A stretch of 64,000 bases of DNA from assembly GCF_013870525.1 (NCBI RefSeq), contig NZ_JACBXD010000037.1, forward strand, positions 1 through 64,000. The letters are read 5' to 3'. Source of the stretch: Amycolatopsis pittospori. Lineage in GTDB: Bacteria > Actinomycetota > Actinomycetes > Mycobacteriales > Pseudonocardiaceae. Under the pieces are notes generated by a model. The model was given only the letters and a program-made list of their open reading frames with translations. It was not told the DNA's origin and did not search any database. The position numbers and the translations under genes were made by a program. This document shows positions 53,024 to 61,279 of this stretch, piece after piece. The stretch's first letter is position 1. Every line of letters starts with the position of its first letter.

Positions 53024-54109
53024 TCAGTTGGCCGGTTTGACCTCGGTCTTCGGGTCGCCGTCGACCGCTGCGGTGAGCTGCGGGACGATCCGGTCGATCA
53101 CGTACGGCACGGTCAGCACGGTGGCGAAGGAGATCGCGCTGCCGTAGGTGCCGCCGTTCTCGATGAGGACGTCGCGCTTTTCCTTGGACACCTTCAGACC
53201 GCTGTACAGCGCGTCCTTGCCGAGGAGTTCCTTTGCCTTCGGCTCGGTTTCGACGAGCCAGACGAGCGCGTCGCGGTCGAGGAGATCGGTCCGTTCGGCG
53301 CTGATGTTCGCGCCGAACTTGTCGCCGATGACCGAGTCGAGGTCGGCGGGGAGCTTGAAGCCGAGCGATTCGAGCAGGCGGGAGCGCGGGTCCTGGCTGC
53401 CGTAGACGAAGTAGCCCTCGTAGGTGGTGGCCATCAGGCCGGACTTGCCGTGGAATTCGGGGTGGTCCTTGCGAACCTGGGCGAACTTGTCTTCGACGCC
53501 CTTGACGAGCTCGTCGGCCTTCTTGGCGCGACCGACGGCCTGGCCGACCTTCTTGGTCGCCTCCTGCCACGGGATGCCGTAGTCGTTGTACTCCTTCGGC
53601 TGTGCCACGACGGGGACGCCGAGCTGGCTCAGCTTGTCGTACTGCTCCTTGGTCAGGCCGGAGTACAGCGCGATGATCAGGTCCGGCTTCAGCGCGGCGA
53701 TCTTCTCGAACTGCGGGCCGTCGACGTCCTTGAGGACCTCGGGCAGCGCCGCGCCGCCGAGCTTGTCGGTCGCCCACGGGCCGATGGTGCCGGGGTACTT
53801 GCCGAGCCATTCGGTGACGCCGACCGGGACGACGCCGAGGGCGAGCAGCGCGTCCTGTTCGGTCAGGCCGACCGTGACGACCCGCTTCGGCTCCTGAGTG
53901 ACGGTGGTGCTGCCGTACTTGTGCTCGATCGTCGTCGGGAACGCGTTCGCGTCGACCGCGGGAGCCGCGGCGTTCTGCCCGGCCGGGGCGGCCGGCTCGC
54001 TGCCACCGCCGCACGCGGTGAGCGAAGCGGCCAGCACCAGTGCGGACGCCAGTACACCGGTGGTCCGGAGGCGTCCGCGCACGGCGGAAAGGGTGGGGAT
54101 TCGGGACAT
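53024..54109 (-). CDS. ferri-siderophore ABC transporter substrate-binding lipoprotein
   Basis: This 361-aa protein has a lipoprotein signal with lipobox LTAC (about residue 30). The FecB/FhuD-type binding fold shows RVVTVGLTEQDALLALGVVPVGVTEW, IAALKPDLIIALYSGL and SAISFATVLTVPYVIDRIVPQL. It captures the iron-loaded siderophore outside the membrane for the FecCD permeases encoded downstream. ATG 54109 is chosen over an upstream frame because AAGGAC precedes it and the signal peptide then starts properly. A good iron box lies 50 bp upstream of the start. Confidence 0.92.
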   Translation of the reverse strand: MSRIPTLSAVRGRLRTTGVLASALVLAASLTACGGGSEPAAPAGQNAAAPAVDANAFPTTIEHKYGSTTVTQEPKRVVTVGLTEQDALLALGVVPVGVTEWLGKYPGTIGPWATDKLGGAALPEVLKDVDGPQFEKIAALKPDLIIALYSGLTKEQYDKLSQLGVPVVAQPKEYNDYGIPWQEATKKVGQAVGRAKKADELVKGVEDKFAQVRKDHPEFHGKSGLMATTYEGYFVYGSQDPRSRLLESLGFKLPADLDSVIGDKFGANISAERTDLLDRDALVWLVETEPKAKELLGKDALYSGLKVSKEKRDVLIENGGTYGSAISFATVLTVPYVIDRIVPQLTAAVDGDPKTEVKPAN

Positions 54110-54158
54110 CGTCCGTCCTTCGTGATCAGCGGCCGGCGCGAGCCGGATTAATCGGAAT

Positions 54159-54177
54159 GCAGGTTTGCCTAACCTAA
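54159..54177. promoter_or_regulatory. iron box upstream of binding-protein gene
   Basis: GCAGGTTTGCCTAACCTAA matches 15 of 19 positions of the reverse complement of the iron-box consensus. It is placed in the promoter region of the leftward binding-protein gene. Confidence 0.8.
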
Positions 54178-54220
54178 GACGCGAGCCGGGTGATTGCAAC
54201 CGGCGACGCTGCGTCAAGGG

Positions 54221-55978
54221 TCACGTGCGTGAACGGTTGTCCGCCCAGGCGGCCCAGAGCGTCGCGTACCGACCGCCGGCGGCCACCAGTTCGTCGTGTG
54301 TACCGCTTTCGACGACCTCGCCGGCGTCGAGCACGACGACTCGGTCCGAGGCCGCGGCCTGGGTCAGCCTGTGTGCGACGACGAGCCCCGTCCGGCCTTC
54401 GAGCGCGGAGGCCGCGGCGGCTTCGAGGGTCTTCGCGCCCGCGCTGCCGGCTTCGGCCGTCGCTTCGTCGAGGATCGCGATCGGCGGATCCGCGAGGACC
54501 AGCCGGGCGAGTGCGAGCTGCTGGGACTGCGTGACGGTCAGCTGGTGCCCGCCTTCGCCGACCACGGTGGCGAGCCCTTCGCTCAAGGACTCCGCCCAGC
54601 CGAGCGCACCGACCTTGTCCAGCGCCGCGCGCAGGTCGTCCTCCGACGCGCCGGGCCGGGCGAGCCGCAGGTCGTCCGCCAGCGGACCGGCGAAGACGTG
54701 CACCTCCTGGCTGATCAGCGCGACGGCCTGCCGGGTCGTCGACGGGCCGAGTTCGTCGAGGGGGACACCGCCGACGGAGATCGTGCCCGCGCCCGGCGTG
54801 TGGATCCCGGCGATGAGTTTCGCGAGCGTCGTCTTGCCGGCTCCGCTCGCACCGACCAGCGCGACCCGTTCGCCCGGGGCGAGGCTCAAGTCGACGTCGC
54901 GCAGTACCGGATGTCCGTCCACATAGGAGTGACTGACGCCCGCCGTCTTCACCGAAGCGTCCAGCGGTTTCCCCGGCCGCTCGGGTTCCCGCGGTGCGGG
55001 GAGATCGACGACGCCGATCAGCCGGGCGAGGCTCGCGGTCGCCGCCTGCGCGTCGTCCACCAGCGCCAGCGCGGTGTTGATCGGGCCGAACAGGCTGTGG
55101 AAGTACAGCGCCGCCGCCGTCGCCGCACCGATGGTCACCACGTCGGCGTCCACCAGCAGGAAACCCGCCGCCAGCACGGCGGAGAGGCCGATGAACTCCG
55201 CGAGGTTCAGGCGGGCGAAGAACCGGGTCATCAGGCGGACCCCGCGCAACATCAGTTCCATCGCGCCTTCGGACCGCTGCCGCACCCGTTCCACATGCGC
55301 GTCGGCGAGGCGGAACGCGCGGACGGTCTTGGCGCCGCCGATCGTGTCGAGCAGTTGCTGCTGCTGGGAACCGGTCGCGATCCGCTGCTTCGCGTACAGC
55401 GGGACGGCGTTGCGGATGTACCACCGCACGGTGTGCAGCTGGATCGGCACCGCGAGCAGGGCGGCCAGCAGGAACCGCCAGTCGAGGACGGCGAGCGCGC
55501 CGAACGTGAGCACGATGGTCAGCACCGAACGCCCGAGTTCCGGCAGCGCTTCGCGGACCGCACGGGCGACGACGGTGACGTCGTTGGTGACACGGGCCGT
55601 CAGGTCGCCCGAGCCCGCGCGCTCGATTTGCTCCAGCGGCAGGTTCAGGGCGCGGTCGACGAACCGTTCGCGCAGTTGCGCGAGCAGGGTCTCGCCGAAG
55701 CGCGCCGTCAGCGAGACGCCGATCGCCGTCGCGACGGCCTGCGCGACGGCGACCAGCACGAGGGCGACCACCGGAGTGGTGAGCTCGACGGCCGGCCGCT
55801 TCTGGCTGACGAGGTCGACGATGTGGCCGAGCAGGCGGGCGGTGAGCAACCCGATCGCGGTCGCGCCGACGAGCATCAGCAGCGCGCCGGCGGCTCGCGT
55901 CTTCGAGGTACGGATCAGTTCGCCGAGGACGGCGCGGATCCGCTTGCCGTCGGCGGTGGGCAGCAGTTCACGGTTCAC
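54221..55978 (-). CDS. ABC transporter half (TMD-NBD) with degenerate signature motif
   Basis: This 585-aa exporter-fold half transporter has about six TM helices (residues 25-325) and a C-terminal NBD. Walker A GASGAGKTT (about 375), Walker B AILDEATA and H-loop VVAHRLTQ are intact. The ABC signature reads LTVTQSQQ instead of LSGGQ (about 480). Its GTG overlaps the stop of the partner gene (GTGA). With the partner it forms an asymmetric heterodimer. In siderophore loci such pairs are either exporters of the apo-siderophore or IrtAB-type importers. Conserved Arg/Glu loops do not decide this by eye. Confidence 0.9.
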   Translation of the reverse strand: MNRELLPTADGKRIRAVLGELIRTSKTRAAGALLMLVGATAIGLLTARLLGHIVDLVSQKRPAVELTTPVVALVLVAVAQAVATAIGVSLTARFGETLLAQLRERFVDRALNLPLEQIERAGSGDLTARVTNDVTVVARAVREALPELGRSVLTIVLTFGALAVLDWRFLLAALLAVPIQLHTVRWYIRNAVPLYAKQRIATGSQQQQLLDTIGGAKTVRAFRLADAHVERVRQRSEGAMELMLRGVRLMTRFFARLNLAEFIGLSAVLAAGFLLVDADVVTIGAATAAALYFHSLFGPINTALALVDDAQAATASLARLIGVVDLPAPREPERPGKPLDASVKTAGVSHSYVDGHPVLRDVDLSLAPGERVALVGASGAGKTTLAKLIAGIHTPGAGTISVGGVPLDELGPSTTRQAVALISQEVHVFAGPLADDLRLARPGASEDDLRAALDKVGALGWAESLSEGLATVVGEGGHQLTVTQSQQLALARLVLADPPIAILDEATAEAGSAGAKTLEAAAASALEGRTGLVVAHRLTQAAASDRVVVLDAGEVVESGTHDELVAAGGRYATLWAAWADNRSRT

Positions 55979-57660
55979 GACAGCACCGCCGCGCGGTAGC
56001 CGGCGCGCTCGTGCACGAGTGCGGCGTGGTCGCCTTCGACCGCGACACGGCCGTCTTCGAGAACGACCACGCGGTCGGTGACGGCGAGCAGGGCGGGACT
56101 CGTGGTCACCAGGATCGTTGTCCGTCCTCGTCGTTGCCGGGCGAGCCCGGTGGCGATCTTCGCCTCGGTCACGGTGTCGACGGCGGTCGTCGGGTCGTGG
56201 ACGACCAGGACCGGTGCCTCGGCGGCCAAGGCGCGGGCGAGCGCGACGCGCTGCCGCTGGCCGCCGGAGAGGGAACGCCCGCGTTCGGTGACAGTGGTTT
56301 CGACACCGTCGGGCAGCGCGGCCGCGACCTCGTCGGCGGCGGACGCCGCGAGCGCGTCTCCGTTCGCGGAACCTTCGGAGTGGACGTTCTCCGCGAGCGT
56401 GCCTTCGAAGAGATCCGCGTCGTGCGCGGCGACCAGGACGACCTCGCGCACCCGCTGGGGATCCACAGTGGACAGATCGACGCCGTCCACCCGGACCACG
56501 CCCGAAGTGGGATCACCGACTCGGCCGAGGCAGTCGAGCAGGTCGGTCGCGGCCGCCGGATCGGCGGCGACCACCCCGACCAGTTCGCCCGCGGGCACGT
56601 GGAGATCGACGCCGCGGAGGCTGCCGTAGGTGACCTCGCTGAGCCGGATGCTCCCCTGGGTGGGCAGGGGAAGTTCACCGTCGCCCGCCCGGACGGCCTC
56701 CGGGGTCGAGAGCAGGTCGGCGACCCGGCCCGCCGACGCGCGGCCCTGTGCCAGCTCGCCGTTGACCCACGCGAAGATCAGGAAGGGTGTCTGCAGGAAC
56801 TGGGCGAGACCGACGGCGGCGACCAGGTCGCCGACCGAGATCGAGCCGGAAGCGGCCAGATGTCCGCCGACGAGGGCGACGACCGCGATGAAGATCCCGG
56901 TCAGCGCCAGCAGGGAGCCGTCGTGCCAGGCCTTCGCCCGCGCGGCCCGCAAGGTCGCCTGCAGCGAGTTCTGACTGGTGCCCCGGTACCGGGCGACCGC
57001 CGTCGACTCGGCGCCGATGCCCTTGAGTACCCGCAGACCCTTGACGAGGTCCACGGCGATGCCGGACGCGTGGGCGGAGCGTTCCTGCTCCGCCTCACTG
57101 CGCCGCTCCAAGGGTTTGCCGATCAGATGCGCCAGATACAGCAGGGGAGGCGTCCCCAAGAGGACGAGCAGCCCCAGGGGAAGGGACATGGTCAGCAGCG
57201 AGACCGCGCTGACCAGCAGTCCGGCCAGCGCGGCGATCCCGAACGGCAGGGCGGCGTTCACGACGCCGACGCGCTGCGCGTCGCTGGTGCCGATGTTCAC
57301 CAGTTCACCGGCGAGTTTCCCGGTTTCGGCGCCACCGCCGGGGTGCAGGACGCGTTCGCTGATCGCTATCCGGATCTCGTGCGCGGCCCGCAGCGACGCT
57401 CCTTCGGCGGCGCGCGCGGCGAAGCGGTAGCTGTAGGACAGTCCCGCGAAGACGACGCCGAGCACCGCGAGCCAGATGACGAGGGAGCCCACGGCGCCTC
57501 CGGCGACCGCCTGATCGATCACCAGGCCGATGATCACCGGGACGAGGGCCTCTCCGCCCTGATGGCAGGCGGCGAGCACGGACGCGATCGTGACGTGTTT
57601 GCGCTGACCGGAAATCGCCTGGCGCAGCACGCTCCGGCTGGTGGTGGCCGTTGCGGACAC
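55975..57660 (-). CDS. ABC transporter half with intact signature but degenerate Walker A/B
   Basis: This 561-aa exporter-fold half transporter is the partner of the gene at 54221-55978. Signature LSGGQRQRVALARAL (about 463) is canonical, but the P-loop region reads GVVAADPAAAT (about 360) without the Lys. Walker B ends HDPTTAVD with Pro for the catalytic Glu, and the H-loop His is Ser (VTTSPAL). It can therefore contribute only its signature to the partner's ATP site. GTG start with GGAGG 5 nt upstream; it is the first gene of an iron-box-controlled leftward operon. Confidence 0.9.
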   Translation of the reverse strand: MSATATTSRSVLRQAISGQRKHVTIASVLAACHQGGEALVPVIIGLVIDQAVAGGAVGSLVIWLAVLGVVFAGLSYSYRFAARAAEGASLRAAHEIRIAISERVLHPGGGAETGKLAGELVNIGTSDAQRVGVVNAALPFGIAALAGLLVSAVSLLTMSLPLGLLVLLGTPPLLYLAHLIGKPLERRSEAEQERSAHASGIAVDLVKGLRVLKGIGAESTAVARYRGTSQNSLQATLRAARAKAWHDGSLLALTGIFIAVVALVGGHLAASGSISVGDLVAAVGLAQFLQTPFLIFAWVNGELAQGRASAGRVADLLSTPEAVRAGDGELPLPTQGSIRLSEVTYGSLRGVDLHVPAGELVGVVAADPAAATDLLDCLGRVGDPTSGVVRVDGVDLSTVDPQRVREVVLVAAHDADLFEGTLAENVHSEGSANGDALAASAADEVAAALPDGVETTVTERGRSLSGGQRQRVALARALAAEAPVLVVHDPTTAVDTVTEAKIATGLARQRRGRTTILVTTSPALLAVTDRVVVLEDGRVAVEGDHAALVHERAGYRAAVLS

Positions 57661-57680
57661 CGGCGCCTCCGTTCCTGGGG

Positions 57681-57699
57681 GTAGGTAAGGCTAGTCTAA
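57681..57699. promoter_or_regulatory. iron box upstream of ABC exporter-fold pair
   Basis: GTAGGTAAGGCTAGTCTAA matches 14 of 19 consensus positions and lies 20 bp from the leftward ABC gene start. Confidence 0.7.
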
Positions 57700-57729
57700 G
57701 TAGGGAGCCCGTCGAGGTGAACTCCGGCG

Positions 57730-57748
57730 TTCGGTTAGCCTCGCCTCA
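57730..57748. promoter_or_regulatory. iron box upstream of FecCD permease operon
   Basis: TTCGGTTAGCCTCGCCTCA matches 15 of 19 consensus positions and lies 17 bp before the rightward permease start. Confidence 0.7.
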
Positions 57749-57765
57749 CTTTGCAAGGAGGAACC

Positions 57766-58809
57766 GTGGTCGTCACCGAACGCCAGCCCGAAGTGGCGCC
57801 GCCGCCGAGCGCGGCCGTGCGGACCTTCCGTCTCGGTGGCCTGCTGCTCGCGCTGGGCCTGCTGGCGCTCGTGTTCCTGCTCAGCATCTGGGTCGGCTCC
57901 AAGAGCATCCCGTTCACCTCGACCTGGTCGGTGCTGTGGCACAACGACGGCTCGACCGACGCGGTGATCATCCACGACCTCCGCATCCCCAGGACGCTGC
58001 TGGGCGTCGTCGTCGGCGCGGCCCTCGGCTTGGCAGGCGCGGTGATGCAGGCGCTCACCCGGAACCCCCTCGCGGACCCCGGCCTGCTCGGCGTCAACAC
58101 CGGTGCCGCGGCCGCGGTCGTCTCGGGTATCGCGTTCGTCGGGGTCACCGGGGTGCTCGGCTACATCTGGTTCGCGTTCGCCGGGGCGGCGATCGCGTCG
58201 GTGGTGGTGTACGTCCTGGGCTCGGCGGGCCGCAGCGCCACCCCGGACCGGCTGGTTCTCGCCGGTTCGGCCGTCATGGCCGTGCTCCAGGCGTACATCG
58301 TCGGGGTGCTGCTGCTGATGCCCGAGACCTTCAACCAGTTCCGGTTCTGGAACGTCGGCTCGCTCAGCGGCCGCAAATGGGACGTGTTCTGGCAGATCTC
58401 GCCGTTCGTGGCGGTCGGCGTGGTCATCGCGCTGCTGCTGGCCCGGCCGCTCAACGTCCTCGCGCTCGGCGACCAGACCGGCAAGGCGCTCGGCGCCCAC
58501 GTCGGCCGCACCCGGGTGCTGGGCGCGATCGTGGTGACCCTGTTGTGCGGCGCGGGCACCGCGGCCATCGGCCCGGTCCTGTTCCTCGGACTCGCCGTAC
58601 CGCACGCCGCGCGCATGCTGGTCGGCCCCGATCAGCGATGGGTCCTGCCGTATTCGGTGCTGCTGGCGCCGATCGTGCTGGTCGCCGCCGACGTCGTCGG
58701 CCGGGTGCTGAACCCGCCCGAAGAACTGCAGGCGGGCATCGTGGTCGCCTTCCTCGGGGCGCCGGTGTTCATCGCGCTGTGCCGCCGCAGGAAGCTGGCC
58801 CGGCTGTGA
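57766..58809 (+). CDS. FecCD-family ferri-siderophore permease, subunit 1
   Basis: This 347-aa protein has about nine to ten TM helices. FecCD hallmarks are DLRIPRTLLGVVVGAALGLAGAVMQALTRNPLADPGLLGVNTGAA (in pieces around residue 75-115) and the EAA-like loop GDQTGKALGAHVGRTRVLGA (about 235), which contacts an ATPase. The start is GTG 57766 with AAGGAGG upstream. It partners with the next gene to import ferri-siderophore across the membrane. The cognate FepC-like ATPase is not encoded in the cluster. Confidence 0.92.
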   Translation: MVVTERQPEVAPPPSAAVRTFRLGGLLLALGLLALVFLLSIWVGSKSIPFTSTWSVLWHNDGSTDAVIIHDLRIPRTLLGVVVGAALGLAGAVMQALTRNPLADPGLLGVNTGAAAAVVSGIAFVGVTGVLGYIWFAFAGAAIASVVVYVLGSAGRSATPDRLVLAGSAVMAVLQAYIVGVLLLMPETFNQFRFWNVGSLSGRKWDVFWQISPFVAVGVVIALLLARPLNVLALGDQTGKALGAHVGRTRVLGAIVVTLLCGAGTAAIGPVLFLGLAVPHAARMLVGPDQRWVLPYSVLLAPIVLVAADVVGRVLNPPEELQAGIVVAFLGAPVFIALCRRRKLARL

Positions 58810-58832
58810 CCGCGACCAAGGAGCACCCGTCC

Positions 58833-59870
58833 ATGAGCACCCGCGTCCTGCGCACCCCCGGCGGCGGACTGTCCCTGCGTGTCACCCCGCGGGCGACGAT
58901 CGTCGTCGTGGTGCTGGCCGTCGCCGTGTTCTTCCTCGGCGCGGTGAGCATGACCACCGGCGACTACCCCTTGAGCGTCGGCGAGGTCATCCAGACGCTG
59001 TTCGGCTTCGGCGACCGGAGCACCGAGTTCATCGTGACCACCCTGCGGCTCCCACGCCTGCTGACCGCGCTGCTGGTCGGCGGCGCGCTCGCGGTGAGCG
59101 GCGCGATCCTGCAGAGTCTTTCGGCGAACCCTTTGGGCAGCCCCGATTTCATCGGCTTCACCGAGGGCGCGGCGGCCGGTGCCCTGCTGACGATCGTCGT
59201 CGTGCACGGCGGGATGCTCCAGGTCTCGTTCGGCGCGCTCGTCGGCGGCATCGCGACCGCGGCCCTGATCGGGCTGATCGCGTACAAGGGCGGGGTGCAC
59301 GCCTTCCGGTTGATCCTCGTGGGGATCGGCGTGAACGCGATGCTGATCGCGTTCAACTCCTATCTGATCACTAGGGCGGCCTGGCAGGACGGGCTGGCCG
59401 CGCAGGCCTGGCTGGTCGGCGGGCTCAACGGACGCGGCTGGGAGCACGTCGTCCCGGTCGCGATCGCCATCGCCGTGCTGCTTCCGCCGGCGCTCGTCTA
59501 CGGCAGAAGGCTTTCCCTGCTGGAAATGGGCGACGATTCGGCCAAGGGCCTGGGCGTGCCCGTCGAGCGGAGCCGGATCGTGCTGCTCGGCGTGAGCGTC
59601 GGGCTCTGCTCGATCGCGACGGCGGCCGCCGGGCCGATCGCCTTCCTGGCACTCGCCGCACCGCAGCTGGCGAAACGGCTCACGCGCTCTTCGGGGCCCG
59701 GGCTCGCCGCGGCCGCGCTGATGGGCATGTTCCTGCTGGTGCTGAGCGATCTGATCACCCAGCAGCTGTTCGAGGGCCTGCCGGTCGGCATCGTGACCGG
59801 CGCCATCGGCGGTCTCTACCTGGCCTGGCTGCTGATCTCACGCGGCGGGTTCACCCGAGCGGCGCGCTGA
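58833..59870 (+). CDS. FecCD-family ferri-siderophore permease, subunit 2
   Basis: This 345-aa protein has about ten TM helices. It shows TLRLPRLLTALLVGGALAVSGAILQSLSANPLGSPDFIGFTEGAA in pieces around residue 70-110 and the ATPase-contact loop GDDSAKGLGVPVERSRI (about 230). ATG 58833 is preceded by AAGGAG at 9 nt; an upstream GTG at 58806 overlaps the first permease's stop and would add nine residues. The 3' end overlaps the converging DMT gene by 20 bp. Confidence 0.92.
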   Translation: MSTRVLRTPGGGLSLRVTPRATIVVVVLAVAVFFLGAVSMTTGDYPLSVGEVIQTLFGFGDRSTEFIVTTLRLPRLLTALLVGGALAVSGAILQSLSANPLGSPDFIGFTEGAAAGALLTIVVVHGGMLQVSFGALVGGIATAALIGLIAYKGGVHAFRLILVGIGVNAMLIAFNSYLITRAAWQDGLAAQAWLVGGLNGRGWEHVVPVAIAIAVLLPPALVYGRRLSLLEMGDDSAKGLGVPVERSRIVLLGVSVGLCSIATAAAGPIAFLALAAPQLAKRLTRSSGPGLAAAALMGMFLLVLSDLITQQLFEGLPVGIVTGAIGGLYLAWLLISRGGFTRAAR

Positions 59871-60702
59871 CCGGTTCGATCGGCGCCGGCTCGCCGAAGC
59901 GGGCCAGCGCCAGCGCCGCCGAGACCGCCAGCACGAACCCGACCGCCGCCACGGCCGCGAAACCGGGTCGCGTGGTGTCGCCGAGCACGACGACGCCGAC
60001 CAGCGAGGGGAGCACGGTCTCACCGATGACCATCATCGCCGTCGAGGTGGTGACACTGCCGCGTTGGAGTGCGGTGGCGTAGAACAACATCGCCATCGCG
60101 CCGGACACCGCGAGGGTGTACGTGGCCGGATCGGTGAGCAGGTCGAGCGGCGCCAGACTGGTAAGCACCCGGCCGGACAACGCGACCACACCGAAACTCA
60201 GCCCGGCGACCAAGCCGAGCGCCGGCGTCCGGATCCGCCGGGAAGCGCGGCCGGCGAGCATCCCGGCGGTGCCGAGCACCACCACGGTGCCGACGAGCAC
60301 GAGCCGGAAGCCCAGCCCGGTCGCCGAGGAACCTTCGCTCTCCGCCGACATCCCGAGCAGCGCGAGCCCGGCGCAGACGACCGCGACCGCCGTCCACTCG
60401 CGACGTCCCAGGCGGACACCGAGCGCCCTCGCCGCGACCGCCGTCACCGCGAGGCTTCCGGCCAGCGCAGCCTGGACGACGAACAGCGGCAGGACACGCA
60501 GCGCGGCGACCTGGGCGACGAAGCCCACGACGTCCAGCGCGAGCCCCGCGACGAACTTCCACTGCCGCAGCACCCGCACGAGGAGCTGGGGATCGACGCG
60601 GTCTTCGGCACCGGCGGTCGCCTTCGCGGCGATCGCTTGCATCACCGAAGCGACGCCGTACGCACAGGCCGCGAAGAACGCGCAGATCAATCCCCACCAC
60701 AT
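59851..60702 (-). CDS. DMT-superfamily transporter (EamA/NIPA-like)
   Basis: This 283-aa protein has about nine hydrophobic helices and an internal duplication. The start MWWGLICAFFAACAYGVASVMQ is typical of drug/metabolite transporters. LVLVGTVVVLGTAGMLAG begins the second half. The role is unknown. Although it abuts the siderophore permeases, it is on the opposite strand with no iron box seen upstream, so it is probably not part of the cluster. ATG 60702 shares a 35-bp promoter gap with the divergent DinB gene. Confidence 0.75.
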   Translation of the reverse strand: MWWGLICAFFAACAYGVASVMQAIAAKATAGAEDRVDPQLLVRVLRQWKFVAGLALDVVGFVAQVAALRVLPLFVVQAALAGSLAVTAVAARALGVRLGRREWTAVAVVCAGLALLGMSAESEGSSATGLGFRLVLVGTVVVLGTAGMLAGRASRRIRTPALGLVAGLSFGVVALSGRVLTSLAPLDLLTDPATYTLAVSGAMAMLFYATALQRGSVTTSTAMMVIGETVLPSLVGVVVLGDTTRPGFAAVAAVGFVLAVSAALALARFGEPAPIEPVSAPLG

Positions 60703-60724
60703 GGATCGCCAGCCTAGCGGTGTG

Positions 60725-60730
60725 TAGGGT
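60725..60730 (+). promoter_or_regulatory. -10 box of a leaderless gene
   Basis: TAGGGT lies 7 nt before the DinB ATG, with no ribosome site. The transcript should begin at or next to the start codon. Confidence 0.5.
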
Positions 60731-60737
60731 CTTCGCC

Positions 60738-61262
60738 ATGTCGAACACGAGTTCGAGTTCCGCCGAGCCGGTGGAACGCGTCTGGCCGGACGGGATCGCC
60801 GAGGACGAAGCCGGGATCGGATGGGACTTCCTGCGCTTCCTCCGGGCCACCGCGGTGAACAAGGTCGCCGGGCTGACCCGCGAGCAGGCCGCGGCGACCC
60901 CGCTGACGGCGTCACCGCGGATGAGCGCGCTGGGCGTGCTCAAACATCTGACCGCGGTGGAACGCTGGTGGCTGTCGATCGAGGCGGGCGGCGCGGATCT
61001 GCCGTCGCTGTGGGAAGGCTCGCCGGATCCGAGCTGGGACCTGACCGAGGAAGACGACCCACGCTCGGTCGTCGAGGCCTACCGCGCCGAATGGGCGCAC
61101 TCGGAGTCTTCGCTGGCCGGGATCTCGCCGGACGACCGGGCACGGCGTTCGGGGAAGTTCACCGTGCGGTGGGTGCTCGCGCACGTCCTGCAGGAGACCG
61201 CGCGGCACACCGGGCACCTGGACATCCTGCGAGAGCTGGCCGACGGCACCGTGGGGGAATAG
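60738..61262 (+). CDS. DinB-family (DUF664) protein
   Basis: This 174-aa protein is of the DinB four-helix metalloenzyme fold. WDFLRFLRATAVNKVAGLT starts helix 1. The metal-binding histidines are in SALGVLKHLTAVERWW and RWVLAHVLQETARHTGHLDILRE (HxxxH-like). Relatives are mycothiol- or bacillithiol-dependent S-transferases, and in mycothiol-producing actinomycetes a mycothiol-dependent detoxification role is plausible. The start is inferred as leaderless at ATG 60738. It is followed 17 bp later by the metallo-hydrolase gene. Confidence 0.8.
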   Translation: MSNTSSSSAEPVERVWPDGIAEDEAGIGWDFLRFLRATAVNKVAGLTREQAAATPLTASPRMSALGVLKHLTAVERWWLSIEAGGADLPSLWEGSPDPSWDLTEEDDPRSVVEAYRAEWAHSESSLAGISPDDRARRSGKFTVRWVLAHVLQETARHTGHLDILRELADGTVGE

Positions 61263-61267
61263 CACCG

Positions 61268-61273
61268 TAGGGT
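61268..61273 (+). promoter_or_regulatory. -10 box of a leaderless gene
   Basis: TAGGGT lies 6 nt before the ATG of the metallo-hydrolase, with the same hexamer and nearly the same spacing as the preceding gene. Confidence 0.5.
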
Positions 61274-61279
61274 GTGCGC

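Noticed and set aside
59851..60702. DMT transporter considered as siderophore exporter of the cluster
   Set aside because: It is on the opposite strand, lacks an upstream iron box and shares its promoter gap with an unrelated DinB gene.
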